A stretch of DNA of 64,000 nt, from NCBI GenBank assembly GCA_902651635.1, contig CACRSC010001925.1, positions 322,830 through 386,829 of the forward strand. The letters are read 5' to 3'. Both the position numbers and the translations under genes were made by a program. Positions within the stretch are counted from its first letter, which is position 1. Each line of letters begins with the position of its first letter. This document shows, in pieces, positions 1 through 11,555 of this stretch. The notes under the pieces are model-generated. The model did no database searches, was not told the origin of the DNA, and saw only the letters and a program-made list of their open reading frames with translations. Source of the DNA: Mastigamoeba balamuthi (Eukaryota; Evosea; Mastigamoebida; Mastigamoebidae).

Positions 1-2204
1 CCATGATGAGGGGAGAGAGAGATAAGGGCAAATTGGACACTCCCTCTGGATGCGAGGGTCCCATATCACCGCCCGCCGGACGGAATATGAGACGGGCTGA
101 GTACCCTGCGATTCCGTGGTTCAGAGGGAAGCGGATGCTGTCCGTGCCGTCCGCCACGTGTGATACGAGCTCGTTGGTCGAGCTGTCGATCAAGAACAGC
201 GCAGACCGCTCTGCGTTCACAAGTGTTCTGGCCTTATGTAGCACTGTCCGCACGAGGCTGTCCCCCTCGAGGTACACGGCCAGTGATTCTGCCAATCCGT
301 GAGGTGATGAAGCAGAATTCATTGAGTCCTCTCACCAGCGACCTCGAGGAGGTTGTGGTACTTGGCCTGTGTGGACAGAGATGCGTTGAAGCTGTCAAGC
401 GTGTGCGTGTACTCGGCGGAGCTCTGCATCGACTCGCTGAGCTGCGAGAGGAACAGTCGCTGCAGTGTATCCTCGCCCACAGCGAACGGCAGGGGATGCC
501 TATTGACCAGCTCCAGCACGCCTATGACCCCCTTGGAGTTGCAGATCGGCCACGCAGTGGCGTTCTTGACCACAGGCACTCCCTTGGGCTGGTCGATAGA
601 CGGGTTGAACGACATGTGCTGCTGGGGGCATTGCACGTTCAAGGGGTCCCCCGATATTGCCACGGAGTTGACCAGACTCTTCTCCTCTGTCACATGCTGC
701 AGGTCCCCGTCGTTGGCAAGGTACAGGTTCCCCGTCTTCCCATCCACGACGAACACCTGCCATTCACAGCTCAGTCTGGGCACATGCGCTGCGCTCAAAG
801 AGGGACTGGACCTGGCTCGCATCGCAGCGAAAGAGCTCGCACGCCTTGCTGGAGATGGCCGTGCACAGCTGCTGGGTCTCGAGTTGGCTCGTCAGGTGCT
901 TGGTGACCTCGCACAGCATCGTCTTGCGTCCGCAGAAGCACGCCGACTGCAGGCACGTCGCGATGAACGGGGAGACGAGCTTGATGCAGCTCTCGTCCAC
1001 AGCCGTGAACCCCACAGACGACTCGGAGCCCTTGAGTACCGTGACCACGCCGATGACGGTTCCCTCGGCGGCGCACAGCGGCACCGAGAGAGCAGCTCCA
1101 AGGGTCTTGCCGCCCACAGAGCACCTGTCGTCGACGAGGGCGTCGAACGACGGGTGCAGCGACGCGTGCGTCACATTTGTGAAGGACGCTGACGTCGCTG
1201 TGAGGCCCGATATGCCCCTCGACGTCGCGGATGATGCCTCAACGAGGATCCCCGACTCATCTCTGCCCGATAGTCGTAAGTTCGTTGCCACCCGGGCGCA
1301 AGCGCGCGGACCTCGTCTGAAGGAACAAAGTGCTGTTTGCTGTGTCGACTTCGAACACGTAGGCCTTCCTCCCACCGATCAGGCGGCAGACCTGGTACGG
1401 ACAGCGGTGAGGGTGGTGCGAATTGCCGCGCAGAGTCAGTTGTACAGCGCTCGCGACGGCCTCCTTGGCGCTCAGCAGGTCCTCGTTGGGCAGCGACAGC
1501 TCGAAGAGGCACTCGAGCACCTTGGAGACGCCCTCGTCGTCGAGGCTCTTGAGCATGCCCTTGGCAGCCTCGCCCACAGCCCTCGCCTGTTTTTTTTATA
1601 CGTCCCGGGGGGCGTGCGAGCCACTGAGTCCGTAATTCCGTGAATTCCAATTTGATTCAATTGAGACCTTTGCTGGAGTTCCGAGTATCTGCTGCCCCGC
1701 GCTCGAGAGCTTCTCCAGCCTGGCGGGCGTCCTGCCCCTGTCTGGCGCGCGGCTGCTCTTGAACATCGACCTGGCCGTCCCGGGTCCCGCCCCGCTCCTG
1801 GGGGTCTGCGCAGCGGCCCTGCCGGGGCTCTGCATCTGCAGGGCGGGTGCTCTGCCGGGGCTCTGCACGGACTTGCCCATGGGGTGCAGCCTCGGCGACG
1901 CGCTGTGCGCTGGCCTGTCGTGCTGCGAGATGGAGCCCGTCCTCCGGGGCCCCGGCTTGCTGGTGCTCTTAGGCGGGACCGCGCTCATCATATTCCTCCG
2001 CGCCACCATCATGCTGGAATTGAATCCCGGAGGAATTGAATGTGAATGTGAATGTGCATTTGTGAATCAGGCAGGGCTGCTGCTGCAGCTGTGCCCCCAC
2101 CTGGGCTTGTTGGTGAACTTCATCGACTGCAGGGTGGCGAGCTGGGCGAGGGTGGTGCCCAGGCCCAGGTTCGAGTCGGCGGAGGAGTCGAGGGCGTCGT
2201 CCAT
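1..2204 (-). CDS. Multi-GAF-domain signalling protein (3' end outside window)
   Basis: Three GAF modules can be followed through short introns. GAF 1 lies at about 1580-850, GAF 2 at about 790-370, and GAF 3 starts near 300 and runs off the left edge. Supporting stretches are NSTLFLQTRDESGILVE at an exon join, VFVVDGKTGNLYLANDGDL in GAF 2, and ALFLIDSSTNELVSHVADG followed by IRFPLNHGIAGYSA in GAF 3. The last is typical of GAF domains in class III cyclases and cyclic-nucleotide phosphodiesterases. The N-terminal 150 residues are Ser/Pro/Arg-rich and probably disordered. Introns end in CAG; one (about 1256-1304) is only 49 nt. The start at 2204 is chosen as the first Met before the exon that splices to the Pro-rich segment; an upstream in-frame Met at 2291 is possible. 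The output domain is not in the window, so cyclase, phosphodiesterase or other function cannot be decided. GAF domains usually bind cyclic nucleotides or other small ligands. Confidence 0.75.
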
Positions 2205-2664
2205 TCTCTTGCAGTGCACCGGGGGGCGCCGGGAGTGTTGGTCTCCTCTCTGCGCGTGTGTGGACGAGATCTCCAGCAATCTCGTGTCCATAAATAGAGC
2301 ACGGATCTCGTTCGTTTACCCAGAACGTATTTGGCAACATGCACTGACCAGCTCTCGCTGTACAGCAATGCATGTCGCATGCGCCAGTCCGAACTGCACT
2401 CACTTCTGTTCAATGGGAAAGTACCATAATGGGAGTGGGTTCTCCAATAACGAACACACAATGATTGAATTCCATTCGTCACCTCTGAGAGGTTAGAGGC
2501 TCACGATATCGAAGCACTCGAAGGACAGGGGTGTGCGAGATAGGTGTCCTTCACTTTATTGTTCAAAACAGTTGTGCGACAGGATGAGATTCAGGAGAGA
2601 ATATCTTCGCAGGCAGGATATTTTACCACAAATGCAAACTGGCGATGCGGACCACTCGCGCAGC
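2205..2664. promoter_or_regulatory. Divergent promoter interval, GAF gene / TRAF7-like gene
   Basis: 460 bases lie between two divergently transcribed start codons. No coding signal is seen. The interval contains CGATATCG at 2504-2511, one of several GATATC palindromes found in divergent promoter intervals of this window. Promoter function is inferred from position only. Confidence 0.4.
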
Positions 2665-4632
2665 ATGGAGTACCTGGCGTCTCACAAGGTGGACCACTTG
2701 CTCTTCGTGGCTCCCGTTTCGAAATCCCTCATGTGCCCCGTGCACAAGGGCCTCCTGATAGTGCGTCCCCCGTCGGACGACCTCCACTGGCGCCTCACTG
2801 ACGCCGCCCTGGGCCCTGGGCGCTGCACCGCAGGCGCCTGTCATCGGCAAGTGCGGCCACACGCTGTGCAAGACGTGCTTCGCCGTGGGGACGACGGGAT
2901 CCGACGTCACGTGCCCCGTGGACGGCCGTTGCCTCGTCGCGGACGACCTCATACCGAACCTCGCCCTCGCAGCGCAGATCGACGAGCTCGTCGTCCGCTG
3001 CCGCTACGGGACCAAGCCGCCCGACACGCCCGGAGGCCAGCCCGTGCTCGACCCCACTGGGTGCCCCGCAGAGCTCCCGCTGGCGTCGGTCGCTGCGCAC
3101 GAGCTGGACTGCGAGTACGCCTGGGTCGAGTGCCCCTACAGCGCGAGCTGCCCGCCGCTGCGACGCAAGGACGTCGTGGCGCACAGGAGGTCGTGCGGCC
3201 ACCTGTCGTGCCCGCACAAGCACGCGGGGTGCGTGTTCGAGGGGCAGAAGGACGAGATCGAGGCGCACCTCAAGACGTGCCCGTACGAGGGCGTCAAGTA
3301 CTTCATCGCGAGGAGCGAGGCCGACGTGCAGGCGCTCCGGAAGCAGCTCCTGGAGCGCTCGGAGCAGCAGGACATGCTGACCGCCCGCGTCGACCAGCTC
3401 AGTGCTCGCTTTGACCAGATGATGGCGCGAATGGAGGCCAAAACAAGTGTGTGGCTGCCCTCAACGACTCTCTGCGCGTCTGACAGGCTCGCTTCGCCCA
3501 GACCGCATCGAGAGCGCCATCAGGCACCTGCAGACGTCGCTGGAGACGACACAGAACCACCTCGGTGAGGCGCAGCAGCAGCTGGCAGCGCTCTACAAGG
3601 CCGCTCAGGACGGTGGCCGCGAGCTGGTCGGCACCCCTGCAGGTCTGTCCCGTTCTCACAGACACGGGCGAGTCCACTGACGTTCCGGCGCAGCGACGTT
3701 CGACGTGCACCAGCTCAACTGCAGAGGGACGTTCAGCGGGCACATGGGGCCCGTCTGGGCGCTGGCGATCGCAGGGACGTCGCTCATCTCGGCCTCGTCG
3801 GACGCGACGGTCAAAGTGTGGGACCTGCGCGACATGAAGACGGTCAAGTGCAAGGCGACGATGCGGGGCCACGAGGGCATCGTCCACGCGCTGGCCGTGA
3901 TGGGCAACCGCCTGTTCAGCGGCAGCTCGGACAAGACGATACGCGTGTGGGACCTCGAGACGTACGAGTGCCTGCGGACGCTCACAAGCCACGACAACGC
4001 CATCTGCTCGCTGGCCATCGCCGCGGGGCACCTCTTCAGCGGGTCGTACCAGCACGTCAAGGTCTACGACCTCGAGACGTTCGAGTGCGTCAAGACGCTC
4101 GACGGGCACAACCACTGGGTGCGCGCCATGACCGTCTCGGGCTGGCACCTCTTCAGTGGGGCCTACAACACCATCAAGGTCTGGGACCTCGGCACCTTCA
4201 CGTGCCTCAGGACCCTCCGTGGCGCCGGCGGCAGTATGTACACGCTCTCTGTCGTCGACACCAAGTGGCTTCTCTGCGGCAACTACGAGAACGCAATTGA
4301 CGTGCGTTACACCTTCGGTTTTTGTTTATGTTATCCGTTAACCCGTCGTTCGATCTGAGAAGGTGTGGGACATCTCAGACATTGATAAAGCGGAGCACGT
4401 GCGGAGGTTGGCGGGACATATTGGGGCGGTGTACTCGCTGGGGGTGTCGGGGAAGAGGTTCTTCTCGGGGTCGTACGACAGCACGATCAAGGTGTGGAGC
4501 TCTGAGACGTGGCAGTGCCTGCAGACTCTGCTGAGGCACACGAGTAGCGTCGATGCTCTGGCCGTCTATGGCCAGGTGCTCTTCAGTGGCTCTGCTGACA
4601 TGACAATTAAGGTGTGGTCTGAAAATGTGTAA
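2665..4632 (+). CDS. TRAF7-like E3 ligase: RING, TRAF zinc finger, coiled coil, seven WD40 repeats
   Basis: Exons 2665-2760, 2834-3446, 3487-3642, 3694-4301 and 4360-4632 join to about 549 codons. The RING finger is split by intron 1: CPVHKGLL joins APVIGKCGHTLCKTCF, then CPVD. TRAF-type zinc-finger motifs follow (CEYAWVECPYSASC, CPHKHAGCVFEG), then a coiled coil (about residues 190-275). Seven WD40 repeats fill the C-terminus, most with a [LF]FSGSxDxTIKVW core; repeat 5 is degenerate and split by the last intron. This order is exactly that of animal TRAF7, an E3 ubiquitin ligase and MAPK-pathway scaffold; the function here is by analogy. Met2665 is chosen because the RING begins soon after it and no other upstream exon is apparent. 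Splice phases agree at every join. It ends just before an AT-rich gene-free block. Confidence 0.85.
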
Positions 4633-6648
4633 CACTCAGATTCGATTCAAGTTGGAAAATGCAGTATGTGCTCCTCAGTGGTTGGTATTTTGCGACCAAG
4701 GAGAATTTGTCACAGCTTGAATTCTGAATCTCACACATGTCTTGTTCATTACTGCTCAGTGCTGCTGTCCTGCTTCTTTGCCTTGTATAGGTTCTCTCAT
4801 ATCACAATTTTCTAAATATTTTCCAAAATTGGCTCACAACTTGCAAAGGGACTGCTACTTGAGAGACAACAGCACTGCTATCAGCATAGCTATTGCATTC
4901 ACAACAGCAGCAGGTATCTGATACACATAAGGTGTGATACCTGTTGAAAATAGTTATTTTCAAGCCAAATATTGATATTTTCTCTGCAGAATGGCCCTGT
5001 ACAGCCCAAGTTCCAGGTTCTTAAGTGCATGAGAATGCCAGCATTGCTTAAGATAGTTGAGCATGTAAGATCAGCCGTGAGATCTCACAGGGGTTTGAGC
5101 AGAGTGTTGGACCTGTGTCTCAGATGCCTCTTTCTCCTCTTCAGAGATTCCTGATATTATCACACATCGAACCCTATTTCAAGAAACCCACTATTGCCAT
5201 TTCTCCTACAACTTGGAATAGTTGCTCAGCCATATTCATGGTCATTTCCGACATTCTTCACTTCTTTACCTTTCAGCCCTTTAGACACAAATTCCGAGTC
5301 AGTGTACATGAATCTGGATATTTACATTGAAAAAAGGCATGCTGACCTGACTCAATCCTTATGTGCATTCACAATGTGAGCTCCTCTCATAGAAATCACA
5401 GCAACAGTACCTGCTGGGTCCTTTGACAGAGCCACATATCTTCTGTTTGAACAACATGACCATGAATACCCAAGAGGCTACTGGAGAAATTTCCGATGCC
5501 TCAGTTGAAAAGAAGTGTAAGTAATTATTTGAATAGTTGGAATTAAAGTCTAATTATTATTAGATGCACTTATTTGTAAACAATTATTCAATTTGTTCAA
5601 TACCTTTCACATAATTCGGCATTTCATCATTCAATGATTAGTAATGCCTGTAGAGACTTATCAAATGAAACTACTGATGCCAAGGGGGAACTGCACCCCC
5701 AAGGCAAAGGAATAGCATTTCCCCACTCACTCTCTCGTCACCACACGAATACCACTTAATACATCATCACTTCTTCCTTCTCCCTGGAGTCTCTCACTCT
5801 CACAAGGCCTCCTGCTCCCACCCCATGCATTACTGGGCATCACTACTGCCCATTTGTTTGGAATTTGTTGTCATACTGTTACATGTTCATAAGAATCAGC
5901 TAGTATTAATAGAACAAAAGACCAGTATCATCCCAGTCATGCAGAGTGTATAATATTACAAAATATGATATATTAGTAAACAAATACAGAGAACTACAAA
6001 AGGAGTTTAAAGCAATTTAGATCTTTGAATAATTGTTCAGAACAATAATGTGTATGCAGGCTTCAAATGGAAATTGGAGTCTACGCTGTGTTATTTGTCT
6101 GATAATTGTATTCAGTATTATGAAATCAGAATTCAAGTATTAATTTTTGGTTAAGTATTAAACTTTGGGATATCTCTACAAGGTTTCTCAGTGAACACAG
6201 TAAGATAATAATGATAAACACACTCTCTGAGACTGACAGAAACTTGGCTTAGTGTCAGATATGACAAGCCAACAAATGACTTAAAACAAGCCCTTTTTTC
6301 TTGCTCTTTCTGTTGGAGAATTTTTAAGCTGTCTGAAATAACTTCTAAAGGCATCACCTCGGCCCTGACCCCCTGGTGTACTTTGGGCTCTGTAGTTCTG
6401 TAGATGTCCCATAGTAATGATATGCACACATTGATAAATTGATAATAACACAATATATTAAGTCTTGTTTATCTCTGATAAAATACTTCGTGTTCTTCTG
6501 GTTGAGAATTGCTTCGCACAGTTGACCCGTCAGGTCAACTCTGGGTTGTGGTAGCGTTTTTGATCTCACTAGACTTCCTTTAGCGGGTTGTGAGGCAGAC
6601 GGTTTGATTATAGATAAATCACGCAAAATCAAGACACGCACCGAAAGA
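4633..6648. other. AT-rich, CpG-depleted intergenic island
   Basis: About 2 kb with no open frame longer than about 100 codons, no recognisable protein motif and no RNA gene that I could see. Composition changes abruptly from the flanking GC-rich genes. CpG is rare: in 5701-6100 only three CG dinucleotides were counted where base composition predicts roughly fifteen. TG and CA are common. I see no terminal repeats or target-site duplications that would delimit a transposon. Confidence 0.7.
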
Positions 6649-9488
6649 ATGGAGACGGTCTACCTCGACTACAACGCCACAACGCCCATCGACGCCGAGG
6701 TCGTCGCCGCCATGACCCCGTGCCTCCGCGAGTGCTTCGGCAACCCGTCGTCCTCGCACCCCTTTGGCCGTGCCGCAAAGCTGGCCCTCGAGCACGCTCG
6801 CTCTCAGGTATCAGGCGAGGGCACAAATCTAGATTCTGTCCCTCCCAGTATCTTTTGCATAAATTGTCCCACAATTGTGCCCCGATTCGGAAGCCGGGCG
6901 CTCGCCAACGTCATCGCAAACAACCCTTATGCAGGTTGCGGATCTGTTGGGATGCGTCCCGTCAGAGGTGCTCTTCACGTCCGGTGGCACCGAGAGCAAC
7001 AACACGGCAATCAAGGGGGTCGTGCTCGCCGCCATGCGCGCTAGGCCGGCGGGCTCACCTCCCTGCCACGTCATCACGTCTGCCGTGGACCACCCCGCCG
7101 TCCTCCAGGTCCTGTGATCCCTCCAGTTCCCATCAGTCTGATTCTGTTTTCCATTAATATCGCATAGTATCTCAGATATCTCGGTTGAGAATCCCATTCC
7201 TGACATCATATCTGCGCTCACAGGTCTGCGAGTGGCTCAAGACACAGGGCGTCGAGGTCACAGTGGTCCCCGTGGACTCCACGGGCCGCGTGGCTCCGGA
7301 TGACGTGGCGCAGGCCATCAGGCCCGGCCAGACTGTCCTGGTGACGGTCATGCACTCGAACAACGAGGTCGGCACGCTGCAGCCCATCGCCGAGCTCACA
7401 GCCATCGCCCACAGAGGTGCCCCCTCTCTCAATTGACTTGGGCCCCCACTGACACTCCCGGGGGGACGGCCAACGCGCAGCCGGGGCGCTGATGCACACG
7501 GACGCCGCGCAGTCGATCGGGAAGGTGCCCGTCAGGGTCCCCGACCTCGGCGTGGACCTGCTGTCGATCGCCGGCCACAAGCTCTACGCCCCCAAGGGCA
7601 TCGGCGCGCTCTACGTGCGCAGCGGCGTGCGCCTCGACCGCGTCATGCACGGCGCCGACCAGGAGGCCGGGCGACGCGCGGGCACCGAGAACGTCCTGCT
7701 CTCTGTCGGCCTCGGCCAGGCCTGCGCCGTCTCGGCCCGCGACCTCGCGGCCAACGCCGCCCGCATGCGCCGCACGCGCGACAGGCTGCACGAGAGCGTC
7801 CGCGCGGCCCTGGGCGACGAGAGCGTGCGGCTCAACGGCCACGCGGAGCTGAGGCTGCCCAACACGCTGAGCCTGTCGTTCAGGGGCGTCGACGCCTCGG
7901 CGCTGCTCTCCGAGGTCGGCGAGCGCGTGGCGGCGTCTGCGGGGGCCGCGTGCCACTCGGGCGAGGCGCGCGTGTCATCGGTGCTGCGCGCCATGCGCGT
8001 GCCCACCGAGTGGGCCATGGGGACCGTGCGGCTCAGCGTGGGCCGCGAGACGACCGACGCGCAGGTCGACGCGGCCGCCGCGGTCCTCGTCGCTGCTGTC
8101 CGCCGCCTGCAGCCCGCAGCGCAGCCCTCGGCGCCCGCTGCCAGCGACGACGGCGACCTCCCCGCAGTCGACAGCGTCAAGGTAGGCGCTCCGCGAAGGC
8201 TCTGCGGGAGAGCTCAGCGGTGTTGACGCCCTCCTCGCAGATGACGCAGTACACGCGCGGGCTCGGGTGCGCGTGCAAGCTGAGGGCGCAGGCGCTCGAG
8301 AGGCTGCTCGAGGCGTTTGTCTCGCCGCGGAGCGACCCGCGCGTCGTCGTGGGGACCGAGACGAGGGACGACGCCGCGGTGTTCCAGCTGACGCCGGACC
8401 TCGCCCTGGCGCTCACCGTCGACGTCCTGGGCCCCGTCTGCGACGACGCGTACACGTTCGGCGCCGTCTGCGCCGCCAACGCGCTGAGCGACGTCTACGC
8501 GATGGGAGCGACGCCCGCCGTCGCGCTGGGCATCGCCGCGTGGCCCGCCTCGCGGCTGCCGATCGGGTCCCTGGAGCGCGTGGTGCGCGGGGCCGCGGAC
8601 AAGGCCGCCGAGGCCGGCATCTGCATAGCCGGCGGGCACACGACCGACGACGTGGAGCCCAAGTACGGCCTCGCCGTGGTGGGCACTCTGCACCCGAGCA
8701 GCGGTGCGCCTGCCCTCTGCTGGCCTTGCAGCGTGGCGCACTGACTCTGCGGACCTCCTGGGGCCCCCCACGCAGCGTGGAGGAACTGCACGGCCAAGGT
8801 GGGCGACGCGCTGGTCCTCACGAAGCCCATTGGCTCCGGGATCATCTCCACCGCGGTGAAGAAGGGCATCTGCAGCAGCGTGCGCACACGCCTCACCCCC
8901 CTGCGCTTCGGGGGACGGAGCTGACCCCATGCGGCCATCGCGACAGGCGGTCGTCGAGGAGATGCTGCGGGTCGTGTGCACGCTCAACAGGGGCGCGGCA
9001 GAGGCCGTGGTCGCTGCGGGCGGGCCCAGCGCCGTGACCGACGTCACGGGGTTCGGGCTGCTGGGCCACCTGCACGAGATGGCCGCGGGCAGCAAGGTCG
9101 ACGTGGCCATCCGCGCGGGCGCTGTCCCGCTGCTCCCCGAGGCCAGGGAGCTCGCGGCCGCCGGGGCTGTCCCTGGTGGCTCCGTCTCCAACGCGCAGTT
9201 TGTCGCTCCTTTCGTGTCCTTCGCGGACAGGTACTGCTTGCTGGCTTGCAACGCGTCTGCTGGGGGTTGCAGGTCGGTTCTGACAGTGGGAGGTGCGTGC
9301 GCAGTGTCAGTGCGGTGGACAGGACTGTGCTGGCCGACGCGCAGACGTCTGGAGGGCTGCTGGTGGCGATCCCGAAGGACAGGGCGCAGGCGCTGGTTCG
9401 GGAGCTCGAGGCGAGGAAGACGCCTGCCGCTGCCATCATCGGCGAGGTCGTGGGCGTGGGCCGCGGAGCCATCGCTGTCAGCCCCTAG
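6649..9488 (+). CDS. selD: Cysteine desulfurase-selenophosphate synthetase (NifS/SelD) fusion
   Basis: Eight exons (6649-6807, 6935-7108, 7224-7416, 7481-8181, 8241-8703, 8776-8879, 8947-9230, 9305-9488) give about 753 residues with consistent phases. The N-terminal half is a class V PLP cysteine desulfurase: YLDYNATTP at the start, [16 protein letters not shown], the PLP lysine in [12 protein letters not shown], and the persulfide cysteine in SAGAACHSG. The C-terminal half is SelD: GLGCACKL carries the active Cys and Lys (Cys, not selenocysteine), then [44 protein letters not shown] and [10 protein letters not shown]. The desulfurase could deliver selenium from selenocysteine directly to SelD, which makes selenophosphate from selenide and ATP. 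NifS-SelD fusions are known from some bacteria and, as I recall, a few protists. The exon join at 8181/8241 falls exactly between the two enzymes. The gene implies selenoprotein or selenouridine synthesis. Confidence 0.92.
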
Positions 9489-9810
9489 GCCCCCTGCCAG
9501 CAGGCGCCCGTGGGCCAGCCTCCGCGCCTGCTGATGAAGGAATCGCGTCGGATTTCTATGGGAACAGCAAAACAGAACAATGTTTCCGAATTGCATTTTG
9601 TCCTGCCAGGTGTTTCCAATTCCCGCGGCGGGTGTTCTAAGGCGATAGTCCTGAAGATCTCCGAGATACTGTCACAACGGGAAACCCGGAACTCCGAGCC
9701 AGTACCCGGCGGGTTTGCTGAAGATCTTCTGAGATATTTCATCCCCTCCTCCCCCACCCAGCGAGTCCCCCCTCCGTTCTCCCTCTCACTTCTTGTTCGC
9801 ATCTGCACTG
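9489..9810. promoter_or_regulatory. Intergenic / upstream region of F-box gene
   Basis: 322 bases between same-strand genes. No coding signal is seen. It contains several AGATCTTC/GAGATA-type words (9652-9740) resembling those in other upstream regions of the window. No TATA box is obvious. Confidence 0.3.
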
Positions 9811-11439
9811 ATGGTCCGCCGTCTGCTCCACGACGGGCCCGCTGCGGACGAGCGCGCCTCCAGCTGGGCGCTGCAGTGCGTCTTCTCGGCGGTGCCCGAC
9901 GCTCGGACCCTGGGCCGCTGCCTGCGCGTCTGCAGGCGCTGGCGCTCGGTGATACTCGGCAGCCCGTCGCTCTGGCAGCGCCTCGTCCACACGCCCGCCA
10001 CCGCGCGGCCGCTCGCCAGCCTGCCCCCCTACGTCGCCAACCTCGACCTGACCCTCGTCTCGCGGGCGCACACCACGACCCGCGCCCTCGCCTCCCTCTT
10101 CAGCGTACGGGGGCAGCGACAGTGGGGGGGGGTCCCGGGATCGATTCCCGGCGCCCGCGATCTTATTTTGACGCGGGAATACTGAAAGGGGGGAGTGGAC
10201 AGGCCCGGGCTCGTGCGGCTGAGCCTGGGCGCGGTGGAGCCGCGCATGCTGGCCTGCGTGCTGGCCCACGCCCCGGGGCTCGAGGTCCTGCACGCATCCG
10301 TGCGCACCGAGTTCCTGTCCCCGGGCTGCTGGTCCTCTCGCGGCCCCACCCGCCCCTCCGCGTTCCTCGCGGGCAGCGCCGTCGACCTCCGCGAAGCCTT
10401 CAGCGCCCGCGGCGCGCGCTGCGCCGGGGCCCTGCGCGTGCTGCGCCTGGCGAACCACCTGGCGGCCCTCCCGCCGGCGCTGCCGGAGCTGCGCGTGCTG
10501 CAGCTGCCCAGCGCGCTGCGGCCGTCGCTGCCCCACGCGCTGGGCGCCGGCTGCGCGCGGGCGCTGGCCGAGGGCTCGCCGCTGCTCGAGGACCTCTCGG
10601 CGGCGCTCTGGGGCTGCGCGGACGAGGACCTCGCGGCCGTCGCACGGCTGGCCCGGCTCGCGAGGCTCGGCGTCGTCCGCGCGGGGCAGGTCGCCGCGCT
10701 GGCCGCGGGGCCCGCGGGCCGGTCGCTGCGCTGCCTGTCGGTCGTCGCCGACTCGCTCGAGGGCGCGCTGCTGCAGACGCAGCGGCTGCCAGGGCTGCTG
10801 GCCCTGCACCTCGTGCCCGCGGTCCTGCTGCGGACGGCGCCCTCGGGGGCCCGCAGCGCGCAGGTGGCGCTGCGGAGGTTCTGCGTCAGCGGGCAGCTGT
10901 GCCGCGCGCTGAGCCCCGCGTGCGAGATGCCCGCGCTGGTGTCGCTCAGCGTCGCGGCGGCGGCGCTCGAGGGCGGCGCGCTGGAGTGGGCCGCCTCGCT
11001 CGCGGCGCTGCGGGAGCTCGAGCTGGTCGCGGCGACGCTGTCGGCAGACGCGTTCGGGGCGCTGGCGGGCGGCAGGTGCGCGGGGACGCTGCGCAGGATC
11101 GACCTCTACAGGTGCGCCGTCCGCGACGGCGAGGCCGCGGGCGGGACCCCGCAGGCGGCCTCGCTCGCGGCGCTCGAGAGGATCGCGTTCAGGGCGTGCA
11201 GCGTCAGCACCGAGGCCGTGCTCGCGGTCGCCGCGATGTCGCCGCGGCTGCGGGCGGTCGCGGTGGCCGGCTGCCCGCGGGTGCGGGACGCGCTCAGGGG
11301 GCTGCTGAGGGTGGCGCCGACGGTCACCAGCGTCGACATGGACGTCTCGTACGAGGACCCCGAGACCATCTCCAAGCTCTCGCTGCGCCACCCAGGGCTC
11401 CGCATCAACAACGGAGGCCACGGCCGGCCACTCCGCTGA
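9811..11439 (+). CDS. F-box-like protein with leucine-rich repeats
   Basis: Two exons (9811-10104, 10189-11439) encode about 514 residues. The N-terminus resembles an F-box: ALQCVFSAVPDARTLGRC, then VCRRWRSVILGSPSLWQRL, which matches the Leu/Pro...VCRxW...LW pattern. The remainder is a long series of Leu/Ala-rich repeats of about 25 residues (for example SLRCLSVVADSLEGALL and TLRRIDLYRCAVRDG), as in FBXL proteins. A role as substrate receptor of an SCF ubiquitin ligase is inferred from this architecture. Extreme Ala/Arg/Leu content follows the high GC. The donor at 10105 is GTACGG; the acceptor at 10188 (CTGAAAG) is chosen because it keeps phase 0. The intron contains a tRNA T-arm-like palindrome (10136-10152), considered and rejected as a tRNA. 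Confidence 0.7.
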
Positions 11440-11555
11440 GACAGAGGGGGGCGCAGAACAAAGCATGAACAGCCGCGTGTGTGCGTGTGTGTGTGCGAAG
11501 AGAAGAGCGAGTCGGTCGTCTCGGCTGCGGGGGGGATGACAGCGCGGTTTTGCCT

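Noticed and set aside
8241-8290. Selenocysteine codon in the SelD active site
   Set aside because: The position is TGC (Cys), not TGA, in GLGCACKL.
10130-10165. tRNA T-arm-like sequence (CCGGG loop CCCGG) in the F-box gene intron
   Set aside because: The T-arm is perfect, but no D-arm, anticodon arm or matching 5' acceptor strand lies upstream within the 84-nt intron.
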